Origin: JABCPE02 sp963506915
GTDB taxonomy: Bacteria > Bacteroidota > Bacteroidia > Flavobacteriales > Weeksellaceae
Assembly: GCA_963506915.1 (NCBI GenBank)
Contig: CAUORE010000016.1
Location: 1-40,329, forward strand
Reading direction: 5' to 3'
Length of the DNA: 40,329 bases
The position numbers were made by a program, and so were the translations under genes. Under the pieces are notes generated by a model. It searched no databases. It saw only the letters and a program-made list of their open reading frames with translations, and was not told where the DNA came from. Within the stretch, counting starts at the first letter, position 1. Every line of letters begins with the position of its first letter. Below are positions 31,402 to 39,626 of this stretch, piece after piece.

Positions 31402-31854
31402 ATGCTCCGCTATCATGACATACAAGTCGTACTGCAGGAAGTCCCTGGGCAGATCAGCCTTTGTTTCAGTATCACAGGCTGTCCTCTGCGGTGCGAAGGC
31501 TGTCACTCGCCATTTTTATGGAAAAACGGAAGTGGAGAAATTTTGACAGATGAGCTTTTTGCAGATTTATTAAACAAATATAAAAGTATGATTTCCTGCG
31601 TTCTCTTTATGGGAGGCGAATGGGAGGAAGAAGATTTGATAAAAAAACTAAAAACAGCCGAAGACAACGGACTAAACACCTGTCTTTATACAGGAATGGA
31701 AGATGTTTCGGATGAGATTAAAAACCATCTCACTTGGCTGAAAACAGGGCCTTGGATAGCAGAATTAGGCGGATTGGACAGTCCTGAAACCAATCAAAAA
31801 TTTATAGAGGTAAAAACTAATAAACTACTAAACCATTATTTTGTAAAACATTAA
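31402..31854 (+). CDS. nrdG: Anaerobic ribonucleotide reductase activating protein
   Basis: The 150-residue radical SAM protein has the cysteine motif GCPLRCEGCH (Cys 27, 31, 34: CX3CX2C) that holds the 4Fe-4S cluster, followed by a short barrel with GGEW. It lacks the extra ferredoxin domain of larger activases, so its size matches NrdG (about 150). It makes the glycyl radical on NrdD using AdoMet, under anaerobic conditions only. The start at 31402 is the only ATG in frame with the motif. It sits seven bases after moxR and eleven before nrdD. Confidence 0.93.
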   Translation: MLRYHDIQVVLQEVPGQISLCFSITGCPLRCEGCHSPFLWKNGSGEILTDELFADLLNKYKSMISCVLFMGGEWEEEDLIKKLKTAEDNGLNTCLYTGMEDVSDEIKNHLTWLKTGPWIAELGGLDSPETNQKFIEVKTNKLLNHYFVKH

Positions 31855-31865
31855 AAATTAACACC

Positions 31866-33644
31866 ATGATTCGTCTAACACCTTCACAAATCAATAAGAA
31901 AATTGATTTTATCCAAAATTACATCAAAGCGGGTAATGCCGCATCGGCTTCTTCTGTGGATGCAAATGCAAATGTAACCTCCAAAAACATCGCAACCATG
32001 GAGGCTGAAATCAATAAGGATATCAATATCCAAATCAACCGTGAACTGATACGCAGAAAAATCGCAAGTCTTTTCGATGAAGAGACTGCAAATGAGTATG
32101 TTCGCCAGATAGAAAACCACGAAATCTATGTTCATGACGAAACCTCTCTGAAACCCTACTGTGTGTCCATCAGCATGTATCCATTTCTACTTGACGGACT
32201 TATGAAAATAGGCGGAGAAAGTAGAGCACCAAAGCATTTGGAGAGCTTCTGCGGTGAGTTTGTGAATTTAGTTTTTGCAGTGAGTTCGCAGTTTGCAGGA
32301 GCTTTGGCAACAGTAGAGTTTTTGCTTTATTTTGACCATTTTGCAGCGAAAGATTTTGGCGAAAATTATTTAGAAACCAATACTAAAACCATAGAAAACC
32401 ACTTACAGCATGTGGTTTACGCAATCAATCAGCCTGCGGCAGCGCGTGGATATCAGTCCGTATTCTGGAACATTTCGCTTTATGACAAGCCTTATTTTGA
32501 CAGTATGTTTGGCGATTTTGTCTTTCCTGATATGACCCGCCCTGACTGGGAGCGATTTTCTCGTTTCCAAAAATTCTTTATGAAGTGGTTTAATGCCGAA
32601 AGAACCAAAGCTATTTTGACTTTCCCTGTGGTTACCGCAGCCATGCTGACAGATGGAACTAAACCTGTGGATAGCGACTTTGTGGAAATGTGTGCGAAGG
32701 AACTCAGTGAGGGGAATTCTTTCTTTATTTATCAGTCTGAAAGTGCAGACAGCCTAGCTTCTTGTTGTCGACTGCGTAACGAAATCAGCGATAATACCTT
32801 CAGCTATTCACTCGGTGCTGGTGGCGTGGCAACAGGCTCTATTAATGTTATTACACTGAATATCAATAGACTAATTCAGCTAAAAAAAGACATTGCTAAA
32901 GAAATTCAAAAAATTCATAAATATCAAGTTGCTTTCCGAAAATTAGTAGAAGAATACAAGGCGGCAGGACTTCTGCCTGTGTATGATGCTGGTTTTATCT
33001 CTTTGGATAAACAATTTTTGACCATCGGAATCAATGGAATGGTGGAGGCCGCCGAATATCTGGGCATAGAGGCAAGCAACAATACGGATTATAAAAATTT
33101 CGTAAGTCATTATCTTAAAATCATTTACGAAGAAAATAAAAAAGCAAAACAGCTCTATGGCTATATGTTCAACACGGAATTTGTTCCAGCAGAAAACCTA
33201 GGTGTGAAAAATGCTATTTGGGACAAAAAAGATGGCTTGTTCTCGCCTCGTGAGTGCTACAACTCCTACTTCTACCCTGTTGAAAATGAGAAAATTAATG
33301 TTTTAGATAAAATCATTCTTCACGGAAAAGAAATCATCCAGTATCTGGATGGCGGCTCGGCTCTTCATCTCAATTTAGAAGAGACTCCAAACAAAGAAGG
33401 TTTCCTCAAGTTGCTGAATGCCACAGCATTAGCAGGGTGTAATTATTTCTGTTTTAATATTCGTATCACTATCTGTAACGACTGTGACCACATAGACAAA
33501 CGAACTCTATACGAGTGCAGCAGCTGTCATTCCAAGGATATAGACCACGCTACTAGAGTGATAGGCTATCTAAAACGAGTGTCTTGTTTCAGTAATGCAC
33601 GCCAGAAGGAACATCAGCTAAGACATTATCATCTTTCAAAATAA
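31866..33644 (+). CDS. nrdD: Anaerobic (class III) ribonucleoside-triphosphate reductase, no ATP-cone
   Basis: The 592-residue protein has the NrdD barrel (ANEYVRQIENHEIYVHDET, SVFWNISLYD, the Cys pair of SLASCCRLRNE). The C-terminal zinc site has four Cys at 537, 540, 551 and 554, and the glycyl-radical segment is RVIGYLKR (Gly 567). The family usually has about 700 residues with an N-terminal ATP-cone; here the cone is missing, so dATP feedback inhibition through it should be absent. The glycyl motif differs from the usual RVCGYLG, having Ile for Cys. It reduces NTPs to dNTPs without oxygen. Its stop shares one base with the next start (TAATG). Confidence 0.93.
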   Translation: MIRLTPSQINKKIDFIQNYIKAGNAASASSVDANANVTSKNIATMEAEINKDINIQINRELIRRKIASLFDEETANEYVRQIENHEIYVHDETSLKPYCVSISMYPFLLDGLMKIGGESRAPKHLESFCGEFVNLVFAVSSQFAGALATVEFLLYFDHFAAKDFGENYLETNTKTIENHLQHVVYAINQPAAARGYQSVFWNISLYDKPYFDSMFGDFVFPDMTRPDWERFSRFQKFFMKWFNAERTKAILTFPVVTAAMLTDGTKPVDSDFVEMCAKELSEGNSFFIYQSESADSLASCCRLRNEISDNTFSYSLGAGGVATGSINVITLNINRLIQLKKDIAKEIQKIHKYQVAFRKLVEEYKAAGLLPVYDAGFISLDKQFLTIGINGMVEAAEYLGIEASNNTDYKNFVSHYLKIIYEENKKAKQLYGYMFNTEFVPAENLGVKNAIWDKKDGLFSPRECYNSYFYPVENEKINVLDKIILHGKEIIQYLDGGSALHLNLEETPNKEGFLKLLNATALAGCNYFCFNIRITICNDCDHIDKRTLYECSSCHSKDIDHATRVIGYLKRVSCFSNARQKEHQLRHYHLSK

Positions 33645-34513
33645 TGAGCAGACTGGACATCAAAGATATTATAAAAAAAGTAAAACAAATAGAAATCCGT
33701 TCCCGCAGGGAGGCTGATGCTTCCCTCATGGGTGCGTATCATTCTGCATTCAAGGGACAGGGAATGACTTTTGCAGAGATAAGACCCTACCAGTTCGGTG
33801 ATGAAATCCGCAGAATAGACTGGAACAAAACCGCCCGATTCCAACAGCCTTTTGTAAAAGTGATGGAGGAAGAGCGGGAGCTGACCATCATGCTTTTGGT
33901 GGATATTTCGGCATCTATGGACTACGGAACGAAAATTTCGCTAAAAAAGGAATTCGTAGCCGAAATCTGCGCAAGTATAGGCTTTTCGGCACTGAAAAAC
34001 AATGACAAAGTAGGGCTCATTCTCTTTGCGGATAAAGTCTATAAAGTCGTCCCACCACAAAAAGGGAAAAAGCACCTTCTGGCTATGATATCTGATATCC
34101 TTTCGTCTGATTACATCGCCTCTGAAACTCATCTGGACAAGGCTCTGGAATATATGATGAATGTTTTTAAAAAGAAATCCTTTATTTTCGTTTTATCGGA
34201 TTTTAATGATGATTTTCAAGAAAAAATACTGAAAACAGCTTCTAAAAAACACCAAATTTTAGGACTGAAAATCTCTGATGAAAAAGACAGCGAAATCCCT
34301 GACATCGGCTATGCCCTACTCTCCGACAGCGAGACAGGAAAGCAGATTTGGGTAAATACATCTGACCGCAGATGGCAGGAAAATTTTAAAGAAAATCAAA
34401 TAAAAAAAGAACTAAAAACAAAGGAAATTTTCGAGAGTGCTTCAGCAGGATTCATCAGCCTAAAAACAGGCGATGAGTATGTGAAAGAACTAAGAAAATA
34501 TTTTAAAAAATAA
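33644..34513 (+). CDS. DUF58 domain protein (MoxR partner)
   Basis: The 289-residue protein has the DUF58 core RPYQFGDEIRRIDWNKTAR at about 46-64 and a VWA-like domain with DISASM (about 87-92), where the MIDAS-type residues sit. It has no membrane helix. DUF58 proteins are steadily coded with moxR and bat genes and are thought to work with the ATPase in the maturation of envelope proteins. It starts inside the nrdD stop, so it is translationally coupled to nrdD, although its functional partner is moxR two genes earlier. Confidence 0.9.
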   Translation: MSRLDIKDIIKKVKQIEIRSRREADASLMGAYHSAFKGQGMTFAEIRPYQFGDEIRRIDWNKTARFQQPFVKVMEEERELTIMLLVDISASMDYGTKISLKKEFVAEICASIGFSALKNNDKVGLILFADKVYKVVPPQKGKKHLLAMISDILSSDYIASETHLDKALEYMMNVFKKKSFIFVLSDFNDDFQEKILKTASKKHQILGLKISDEKDSEIPDIGYALLSDSETGKQIWVNTSDRRWQENFKENQIKKELKTKEIFESASAGFISLKTGDEYVKELRKYFKK

Positions 34514-34518
34514 TAAAT

Positions 34519-34881
34519 ATGTTAATTATTGGGATTATTTTAACTGCTTTAGTTGCCATAGAACACACTTATATTCTATGGATGGAAATGTTCAGCTGGG
34601 AAAAAGCTGGAAAACGATTTTTTAAAAACGCACTGAAAGAGGAAATGTTTGAACCGACAAAGGGACTAGCAGCTAACCAAGGATTATATAACGGATTTTT
34701 GGTTGCTGGGGTGGTGTGGAGTTTCCTCATCCAAAATGCAGAATGGAGCATAAATGTTCGTTTATTTTTCTTGGGCTGTGTGGCTGTTGCAGGTACTTAT
34801 GGCGGAATAACTTCTTCTAAAAAAATATTTTTCGCTCAGGCTCTTCCTGCTATTTTGGCTATTATTTTCACATTACTATAA
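34519..34881 (+). CDS. DUF1304 membrane protein
   Basis: The 120-residue protein has four hydrophobic helices (about 1-22, 54-75, 78-97, 100-119) and the family features HTYILWMEMFSW and LAANQGLYNGFL. DUF1304 proteins are small inner-membrane proteins of unknown function. It starts five bases after the DUF58 stop and ends three bases before the next gene, within the moxR/bat operon. It is not a usual member of bat operons. Confidence 0.88.
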   Translation: MLIIGIILTALVAIEHTYILWMEMFSWEKAGKRFFKNALKEEMFEPTKGLAANQGLYNGFLVAGVVWSFLIQNAEWSINVRLFFLGCVAVAGTYGGITSSKKIFFAQALPAILAIIFTLL

Positions 34882-34884
34882 GGT

Positions 34885-35772
34885 ATGAAAAAATATTTTT
34901 TACTTTTCTTTTTCGGAACCACATTTGGATTTGCGCAGCAGCTTTCCACGAGTTTGGATAAACAAAAAATAGAACTCGGTGAAATGGCTGTTTTCAAAGT
35001 TAAAATAGAAAATTTAAATCAAAAAAATGTAATTTCAGCTCCGAAAAATGGGCTTTTGCCGTTTAGTTTTGAGGAAACGAAAGACAGCATTTCCGAAAAC
35101 CCAAACAGCTACGAACGAATTATAGAATTTATGATTTACGAGGAAGGGAAACACAGCATTCCTGCTTTGGAATTTAAAATCGGTGAGGAAATCCACCTCA
35201 CCACGCCTTATGAAATAGAAGTTACCAATCCCACCCACCAGGGCGAAGAAATCAACGACATCATGCCGAACGAAGAGGTAGAACTCTCTTTTTCAGACTA
35301 TTGGGAAATGTATAAAAACTATTTCTTTGGCGGACTTGTTATTTTAGGGATTTTAGGATTTATCTTTTTATTTATTTTTAATAGAAAAGTAAAAAATCTG
35401 CGCGTAGAAAATCCAGCTTTGAAAACCCTGAAAAAATTAGAACAGCTAAAAAATAAAAACCTGATAGAAAAGAACGAATACCGCCTTTTCTATGTAGAAC
35501 TGATTGAAATATGCAGAGGCTATCTTGCTGATAATAAACACATTCCTGCTGACATCCTTCTCACAGAAGATTTGATAGATTTAATGAAAAGTAAACATTA
35601 TATTTCAGATGAAGAAATAGAAGTCTTTGAGAAAGTGCTGACTCGTGGAAATTTAGTAAAATTCGCGAAGACCATTCCTGAAAAAAGTACGATGGAAAGT
35701 GATTTTGACTCAATAAAAAACATTATACATTCTACTCATTTTAACTCTAAAACTGATATAGACAATGTTTAA
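34885..35772 (+). CDS. BatD-like exported protein, short form
   Basis: The 295-residue protein has a signal peptide (MKKYFLLFFFGTTFGFAQ, cleavage about 18), a beta-rich extracytoplasmic domain (about 20-135), one membrane helix (about 148-169, GGLVILGILGFIFLFIFN) and a cytoplasmic helical tail. This is the layout of Bat-operon proteins (BatD/DUF4381-like) but is about half the length of full BatD. The C-terminal segment (LIEICRGYLADNKHIPADILLTED) is well formed, so I think it is intact rather than truncated. Its stop overlaps the BatA start by eight bases, so the two are coupled. Confidence 0.75.
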   Translation: MKKYFLLFFFGTTFGFAQQLSTSLDKQKIELGEMAVFKVKIENLNQKNVISAPKNGLLPFSFEETKDSISENPNSYERIIEFMIYEEGKHSIPALEFKIGEEIHLTTPYEIEVTNPTHQGEEINDIMPNEEVELSFSDYWEMYKNYFFGGLVILGILGFIFLFIFNRKVKNLRVENPALKTLKKLEQLKNKNLIEKNEYRLFYVELIEICRGYLADNKHIPADILLTEDLIDLMKSKHYISDEEIEVFEKVLTRGNLVKFAKTIPEKSTMESDFDSIKNIIHSTHFNSKTDIDNV

Positions 35773-36748
35773 TTTTGAGTTTCATAGTCCGTGGTTTTTG
35801 GCTTTGTTTTTATTATTTATTCCTTTAATTATCAAGGATTTAAAGAAAAAAAAACAAAAAGGCATCCTCATACCCTCTACCCAAAATATACAAATGGGCA
35901 ATGGCTATTTTTGGGTAAATAAAATACTCACTTTATCCAAATATTTTATCCTCTCTGCCCTGATTATCGCACTGGCAAGGCCACGCACCTACACCATTAA
36001 AAACAACTATGAACAGGGCATTGACATCGTTTTAGCTGTGGATATTTCGCTCAGTATGCTGGCAAGGGATTTTAGCCCAGACCGACTGACTGTACTGAAA
36101 AAACTTTCCCAAGATTTCGTTTCACAAAGGGAAAATGACAGACTTGGGTTGGTCATCTACGCCGCAGAAGCCTTTATGAGAGTGCCGCTGACCACCGACC
36201 ACGAGGTAATTTCTACCGAAATAGAAGAAATGCAGCCTGGCGATGTAGCCCACGGAACTGCCATAGGTGAAGGACTGGCAGTAGCTACCAAACACCTGAT
36301 AAAAAGTCAATCCAAGAGCAAAGTAATCATTCTGATGACCGATGGAATGAATACTACAAGAAACGCAATGCCTGCCGAGGTAGCCAGCGATTTAGCTAGA
36401 AATAATGGGATAAAAGTATATACCATCGGTATTGGAACGGATGGATACGCAGAGTCTCCCGCAGTTGATGGTTTTGGAGATGTATATTTCGTTCCCCAAA
36501 AAGTAGAAATAGACGAACATTTACTTAATTCTATCGCGGAAAACACAGGCGGAAAATACTTCCGTGCTGATTCCAGCGAGAGCTTAGAGTATATCTTTAA
36601 GGAAATCAATAAGTTAGAGAAAACAAAAATCAAAGGAAAGAAAAACTACGAATACACAGAATTTTTCAGAGTTTTTCTATGGATGGCGCTGGGATTTCTT
36701 TGTCTGGATGCTGTTTTGAGATGGAAAATTTTTAGAAGTGTTCAATAA
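35765..36748 (+). CDS. batA: BatA-like VWA-domain membrane protein
   Basis: The 327-residue protein has an N-terminal membrane anchor (about 5-25), a second helix (about 58-75), then a VWA domain with a full MIDAS site (AVDISLSM at about 98-105, with later Thr and Asp in PLTTD and MTDGMN), and a C-terminal helix (about 300-320). It belongs to the Bat proteins of the aerotolerance operon of Bacteroidetes, partners of MoxR. It is the last gene of the operon; no BatB, BatC or BatE follows, since the next gene is convergent. Confidence 0.88.
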   Translation: MFNFEFHSPWFLALFLLFIPLIIKDLKKKKQKGILIPSTQNIQMGNGYFWVNKILTLSKYFILSALIIALARPRTYTIKNNYEQGIDIVLAVDISLSMLARDFSPDRLTVLKKLSQDFVSQRENDRLGLVIYAAEAFMRVPLTTDHEVISTEIEEMQPGDVAHGTAIGEGLAVATKHLIKSQSKSKVIILMTDGMNTTRNAMPAEVASDLARNNGIKVYTIGIGTDGYAESPAVDGFGDVYFVPQKVEIDEHLLNSIAENTGGKYFRADSSESLEYIFKEINKLEKTKIKGKKNYEYTEFFRVFLWMALGFLCLDAVLRWKIFRSVQ

Positions 36749-36763
36749 TATTTTATTGTTTTT
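36743..36763 (+). terminator. Compact terminator overlapping two stop codons
   Basis: The stem CAATAA / TTATTG (6 bp) has a TATT loop and is followed by TTTTT. It contains the stop codons of both the BatA gene (TAA 36746-36748) and the convergent HsdR_N gene (36755-36753). The stem is short and AT-rich, so its strength is doubtful. Confidence 0.45.
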
Positions 36764-37181
36764 CAAAAAAATATTGTCCCTGCTCCAGCCTTGCATAAAC
36801 ATGCTGAAGTCCGTTGCTTAGGATAATTTGAGGGGCTGAAATTATGGTATTATATCTCGCTGCCTGCTCAAAAACGCTCTCGGTAAGGGCTATATGAGGG
36901 GCTTTGCATTCTAATAATATCTGTGGCTCGGTTTTTTCCGTTACGAGCAAATCTATCCTTTTGGTAGTACCGTTCAGTTCTATTTTTCGTTCCATAATGA
37001 GTGAAGAGAGACTTTTGCCCTTTATAAAATGAAAATAATGCACCCAATGCTGCCGCACCCACTCCTCTGGGGTAAGAACTAAATAAGTCCTGCGAACCAA
37101 ATCATAAATAAAAAATGTATCTTTGTCCTGCTTTATTTTAAAATCAAAATCCTGCTCAAAATTGAGCTTTGGTAATTGCAT
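36753..37181 (-). CDS. Stand-alone HsdR N-terminal domain (nuclease-like) protein
   Basis: The 142-residue protein matches the HsdR_N nuclease domain of type I restriction enzymes. It has a PD-(D/E)xK-like site with RIDLLV at about 73-78 and LLECKAP at about 90-96, plus the PEEWVRQHWVHYF segment. The motor and other R-M subunits are absent, so it is not a restriction system. Such single-domain proteins are common in Flavobacteriia, often beside holA, and their role is unknown. Its ATG (37181) is three bases from the divergent holA start (37185), so their promoters must overlap each other's coding region. Confidence 0.85.
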   Translation of the reverse strand: MQLPKLNFEQDFDFKIKQDKDTFFIYDLVRRTYLVLTPEEWVRQHWVHYFHFIKGKSLSSLIMERKIELNGTTKRIDLLVTEKTEPQILLECKAPHIALTESVFEQAARYNTIISAPQIILSNGLQHVYARLEQGQYFFEKQ

Positions 37182-37184
37182 ATT

Positions 37185-38216
37185 ATGAAAGATTTAGAAA
37201 TTATTTCCAAAAATATTAAAAATAAAGAATTTTCTCCTATTTATTTTTTCCACGGAGAAGAGCCTTACTACATAGACCTTGCCGTAAAACTCCTTGAAAA
37301 CGGCATTCTTACCGAGGAAGAAAAAGCTTTTAATCAGATGATTGTCTACGGAAAAGATTCTTCTTATGCAGAAATACTTTCGTTAGCTGACCAATACCCT
37401 ATGATAGGTGATTATCAGGTAATTATAGTGAAAGAAGCCCAAGATTTAAAGCTAAATGAAGAAGAACAGGATATTTTTTTAAAATATATAGAAAATCCCG
37501 TTCCCTCCACGATACTTGTTTTCGCTCACAAACAAAAGAAAATAGACTCTCGTAAGAAGTTTGCAAAGGCATTAGAAAAGGCGAAAATGCTCCACTACAG
37601 CGAGCCTGTGAAAGATTACAACCTTTCAAAATGGATTCAGCAGGAGTGCGCTTCCCTTAACATTAAAACTGCACCGAATATTCCTTCGCTTTTAGCTGAA
37701 TATTTAGGAAATGATTTGTCTAGAATAGCCAACGAGCTACAAAAACTAAAACTCATCTTAAAAGAAAACGAAATTTTAGATGAAAAACTCATCGAAAGAC
37801 ATATAGGAATCAGCAAGGAATACAATGTTTTTGAGCTGCAGAAGGCTCTCGGGACTAAAAATAGTTCAGCAGCGTTCAAAATCGTTTATTATATGGGCAA
37901 AAACCCTAAATCCAATCCGCTGGTACTTACAATAGGGAATTTGTACAACTTTTTTTCCAACATTGTTTTATACCACACTTTGGCGGGACAATCTCCACAG
38001 GTGATAGCTTCTGAACTAAAGATAAATCCTTATTTCGTGAAGGATTTCGCTGAAGCGGCGAAGTTTTATCCACTGAAACACGCTACTAGAGCCATCTCCA
38101 TTCTCAGGGAATTTGACCTGAAAGGAAAAGGGCTCGGCACCAACCAAACCGAAGAAAACGAACTGCTGAAAGAAATGGTCTATAAGCTTTTGAACATTGA
38201 TAAAATCAACATTTAA
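37185..38216 (+). CDS. holA: DNA polymerase III delta subunit
   Basis: The 343-residue protein matches HolA: the N-terminal domain starts SPIYFFHGEEPYYIDLAVKLL (about 15-35), a central AAA+-like part carries RIANELQKLKLI, and the C-terminal collar domain has NPLVLTIGNLYNFFSN and LREFDLKGKG. It is a clamp-loader subunit that opens the beta clamp. I chose ATG 37185 (MKDLEII) over the TTG three codons earlier, because the latter would overlap the divergent gene's start codon. The length is typical. Confidence 0.93.
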   Translation: MKDLEIISKNIKNKEFSPIYFFHGEEPYYIDLAVKLLENGILTEEEKAFNQMIVYGKDSSYAEILSLADQYPMIGDYQVIIVKEAQDLKLNEEEQDIFLKYIENPVPSTILVFAHKQKKIDSRKKFAKALEKAKMLHYSEPVKDYNLSKWIQQECASLNIKTAPNIPSLLAEYLGNDLSRIANELQKLKLILKENEILDEKLIERHIGISKEYNVFELQKALGTKNSSAAFKIVYYMGKNPKSNPLVLTIGNLYNFFSNIVLYHTLAGQSPQVIASELKINPYFVKDFAEAAKFYPLKHATRAISILREFDLKGKGLGTNQTEENELLKEMVYKLLNIDKINI

Positions 38217-38290
38217 TTTATTTTTTTTTAATTGTAAAAAATCTCTGAAGTGTTTCTTATATTTATCCTTTAATTCTAAAAAATATCATT

Positions 38291-38947
38291 ATGAAACTTT
38301 TTAAAAATATTTTTCTGGTATTGTTTTTTGTAGGATTTTCGGTTCATTTGTCCTCACAGCCAAGAACAACGGACAAGATTTTTTCATCAGAAAGTAAGAT
38401 TTTAGTCATTTCTGGACATCCTAATTTAGAAAAATCCAAGGCCAATAAAGCTATTTTGAAAGAATTAGAAAAACACTTCGGAAAACAAATCAGCATCCGC
38501 CGTCTGGACAAACTCTATCCCAACTATCAGATCAATGTAAAAGCGGAACAGGAAGCCATAAAAAACGCGGATTTCATCATCCTTCAGTTTCCTTTATACT
38601 GGTATGGAACACCAGCACTTCTCAAGAAATGGATAGATGATGTGCTGTATGATTATTTCAAAGGCAATAGGCTTTCTGGTAAATTCAAAGATAAAGCAAT
38701 AATCGCTTCCGTAACCATAGGCGGCTCAAAAGAACGATATTCACCACCAAACAAAACGGTGGAAACCTACCTTATCCCTTTACAAGAAACCTTTGAAGTC
38801 ATCGGTGCTGGATGGGCTTCTCCTGTGTATTCGTTCGATGCTGTTCCCTCCAACAAAAACCTTTCAGAGACCACATTTCAGCATTTTGTAAAACTTATTG
38901 ATTTAATAAACGAGCACAAAAGTGTGGCTGCCCAAGGGTGCTGGTAG
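38291..38947 (+). CDS. Exported NAD(P)H-quinone reductase-like flavodoxin-fold protein
   Basis: The 218-residue protein has a signal peptide (MKLFKNIFLVLFFVGFSVHLSS, about 1-22) before a complete Flavodoxin_2 domain: LVISGHPNLEKSKANKAIL at the FMN-phosphate loop, the FIILQFPLYWYGTPALLKKWIDD hallmark (about 96-118), and IGGSKERYSP. The family (MdaB/KefF-like) normally works in the cytoplasm with FMN or FAD and NAD(P)H. An exported version is unusual, as cofactor and NAD(P)H must then be available outside. The signal segment is clear. The gene stands alone, 74 bases after holA. Confidence 0.85.
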   Translation: MKLFKNIFLVLFFVGFSVHLSSQPRTTDKIFSSESKILVISGHPNLEKSKANKAILKELEKHFGKQISIRRLDKLYPNYQINVKAEQEAIKNADFIILQFPLYWYGTPALLKKWIDDVLYDYFKGNRLSGKFKDKAIIASVTIGGSKERYSPPNKTVETYLIPLQETFEVIGAGWASPVYSFDAVPSNKNLSETTFQHFVKLIDLINEHKSVAAQGCW

Positions 38948-38973
38948 AGGGTTTTTCATCTTAAAATCATCAT

Positions 38974-39495
38974 ATGTATCAAGAACTTTTGACCATAAAA
39001 GAAGGCGAGCGAACGCTGTCCAGTAATATCACGCAGATTAGTAACGACTGGGAACTGCCACCTTCTTATCTTGAATTTACGAGAGAAGTGGGTTTTGGGC
39101 GGCTTTTGGGGCTTTTTCTCAGTTATATTCCTATGGGAGCGAACAACCCTTTTTGTGATGCTTTGGAGCATCGTAACGCTTATTGGGAGAAGATTTTTCA
39201 GGAATATGTAGATTTGGCCATATTTGACAAAGAGGAAGAAATGGAGCTGCTTGCGAATGCTCAGCCCTTTATGGCAAGTGAAAACGGCGAGGTTGTATTT
39301 TGGGATATTAGAAAATCTCAAAATGGCGAATATCCTATTTATCTCGTGGATTTTCCTGTGGGAATCTATTTTGCAGGGAATAATTTTCAGGAATTTATCA
39401 TCAATCTGACCAGCGAAACCACTTACAAATCAATTCTAAAATTCCATACTGAACCGCTATTGCCAACTTTTGAGCCTTTATCTTTTATTGAATAA
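38974..39495 (+). CDS. SUKH (SMI1/KNR4)-type protein, probable immunity or antitoxin-like
   Basis: The 173-residue soluble protein has the SUKH start (NDWELPPSYLEFTREVGFGRLLGLF, core at about 24-45) and a beta-rich core ending with FWDIRK...YPIYLVDFP...IYFAGNNFQEFI (about 108-150). SUKH proteins are frequent immunity proteins for polymorphic nuclease toxins and occur as orphans next to defence genes. It starts 26 bases after the flavodoxin-fold gene and is followed by the abiF RNA region; a link to the Abi system is possible but not shown. I see no toxin gene next to it. Confidence 0.75.
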   Translation: MYQELLTIKEGERTLSSNITQISNDWELPPSYLEFTREVGFGRLLGLFLSYIPMGANNPFCDALEHRNAYWEKIFQEYVDLAIFDKEEEMELLANAQPFMASENGEVVFWDIRKSQNGEYPIYLVDFPVGIYFAGNNFQEFIINLTSETTYKSILKFHTEPLLPTFEPLSFIE

Positions 39496-39536
39496 ATTAT
39501 TGACTGTCAAACACATCTTAAAAAATCAATAATTGT

Positions 39537-39567
39537 TTTGTAGTTATAAAAATATATTGTACTTTTG
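39537..39567 (+). promoter_or_regulatory. Consensus promoter of the abiF-type RNA
   Basis: TTTG (39537-39540), exactly 19 bases, then TACTTTTG (39560-39567) is a full match to the Bacteroidetes promoter TTTG-N19-TAnnTTTG. The start should be about 39571-39575, that is, just before the hairpin RNA and 65-70 bases before the Abi protein start. Promoter strength appears high, fitting an abundant small RNA. Confidence 0.8.
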
Positions 39568-39570
39568 CGC

Positions 39571-39626
39571 TGATAGTACACACCACGCTTCCTCTTTGAT
39601 AGCGTACCAGGGTGTGTCTTTTTTTT
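39571..39626 (+). ncRNA. Candidate abiF-type antitoxin RNA
   Basis: Between the promoter and the Abi gene lies one compact structure: outer stem ACACACC (39578-39584) with GGTGTGT (39611-39617), a 5-base one-sided bulge (39606-39610), inner stem ACGC (39585-39588) with GCGT (39602-39605), and a 13-base loop. Eight T follow (39619-39626). The predicted RNA is about 50-56 bases with an intrinsic terminator end. Structured RNAs at this position are known upstream of Abi_2/AbiF genes (the abiF RNA motif). I infer the same here from position and structure. It may instead be only a leader terminator of the Abi gene. Confidence 0.65.

Noticed and set aside
30390..33644. nrdG/nrdD delivered by a phage or insertion element
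   Set aside because: Spacing is operon-like (7, 11 and an overlap of 1 base), without element ends or change in base composition that I can see.
36753..37181. Type I restriction-modification system
   Set aside because: Only the HsdR N-terminal domain is present; there is no helicase part, HsdM or HsdS in the window.
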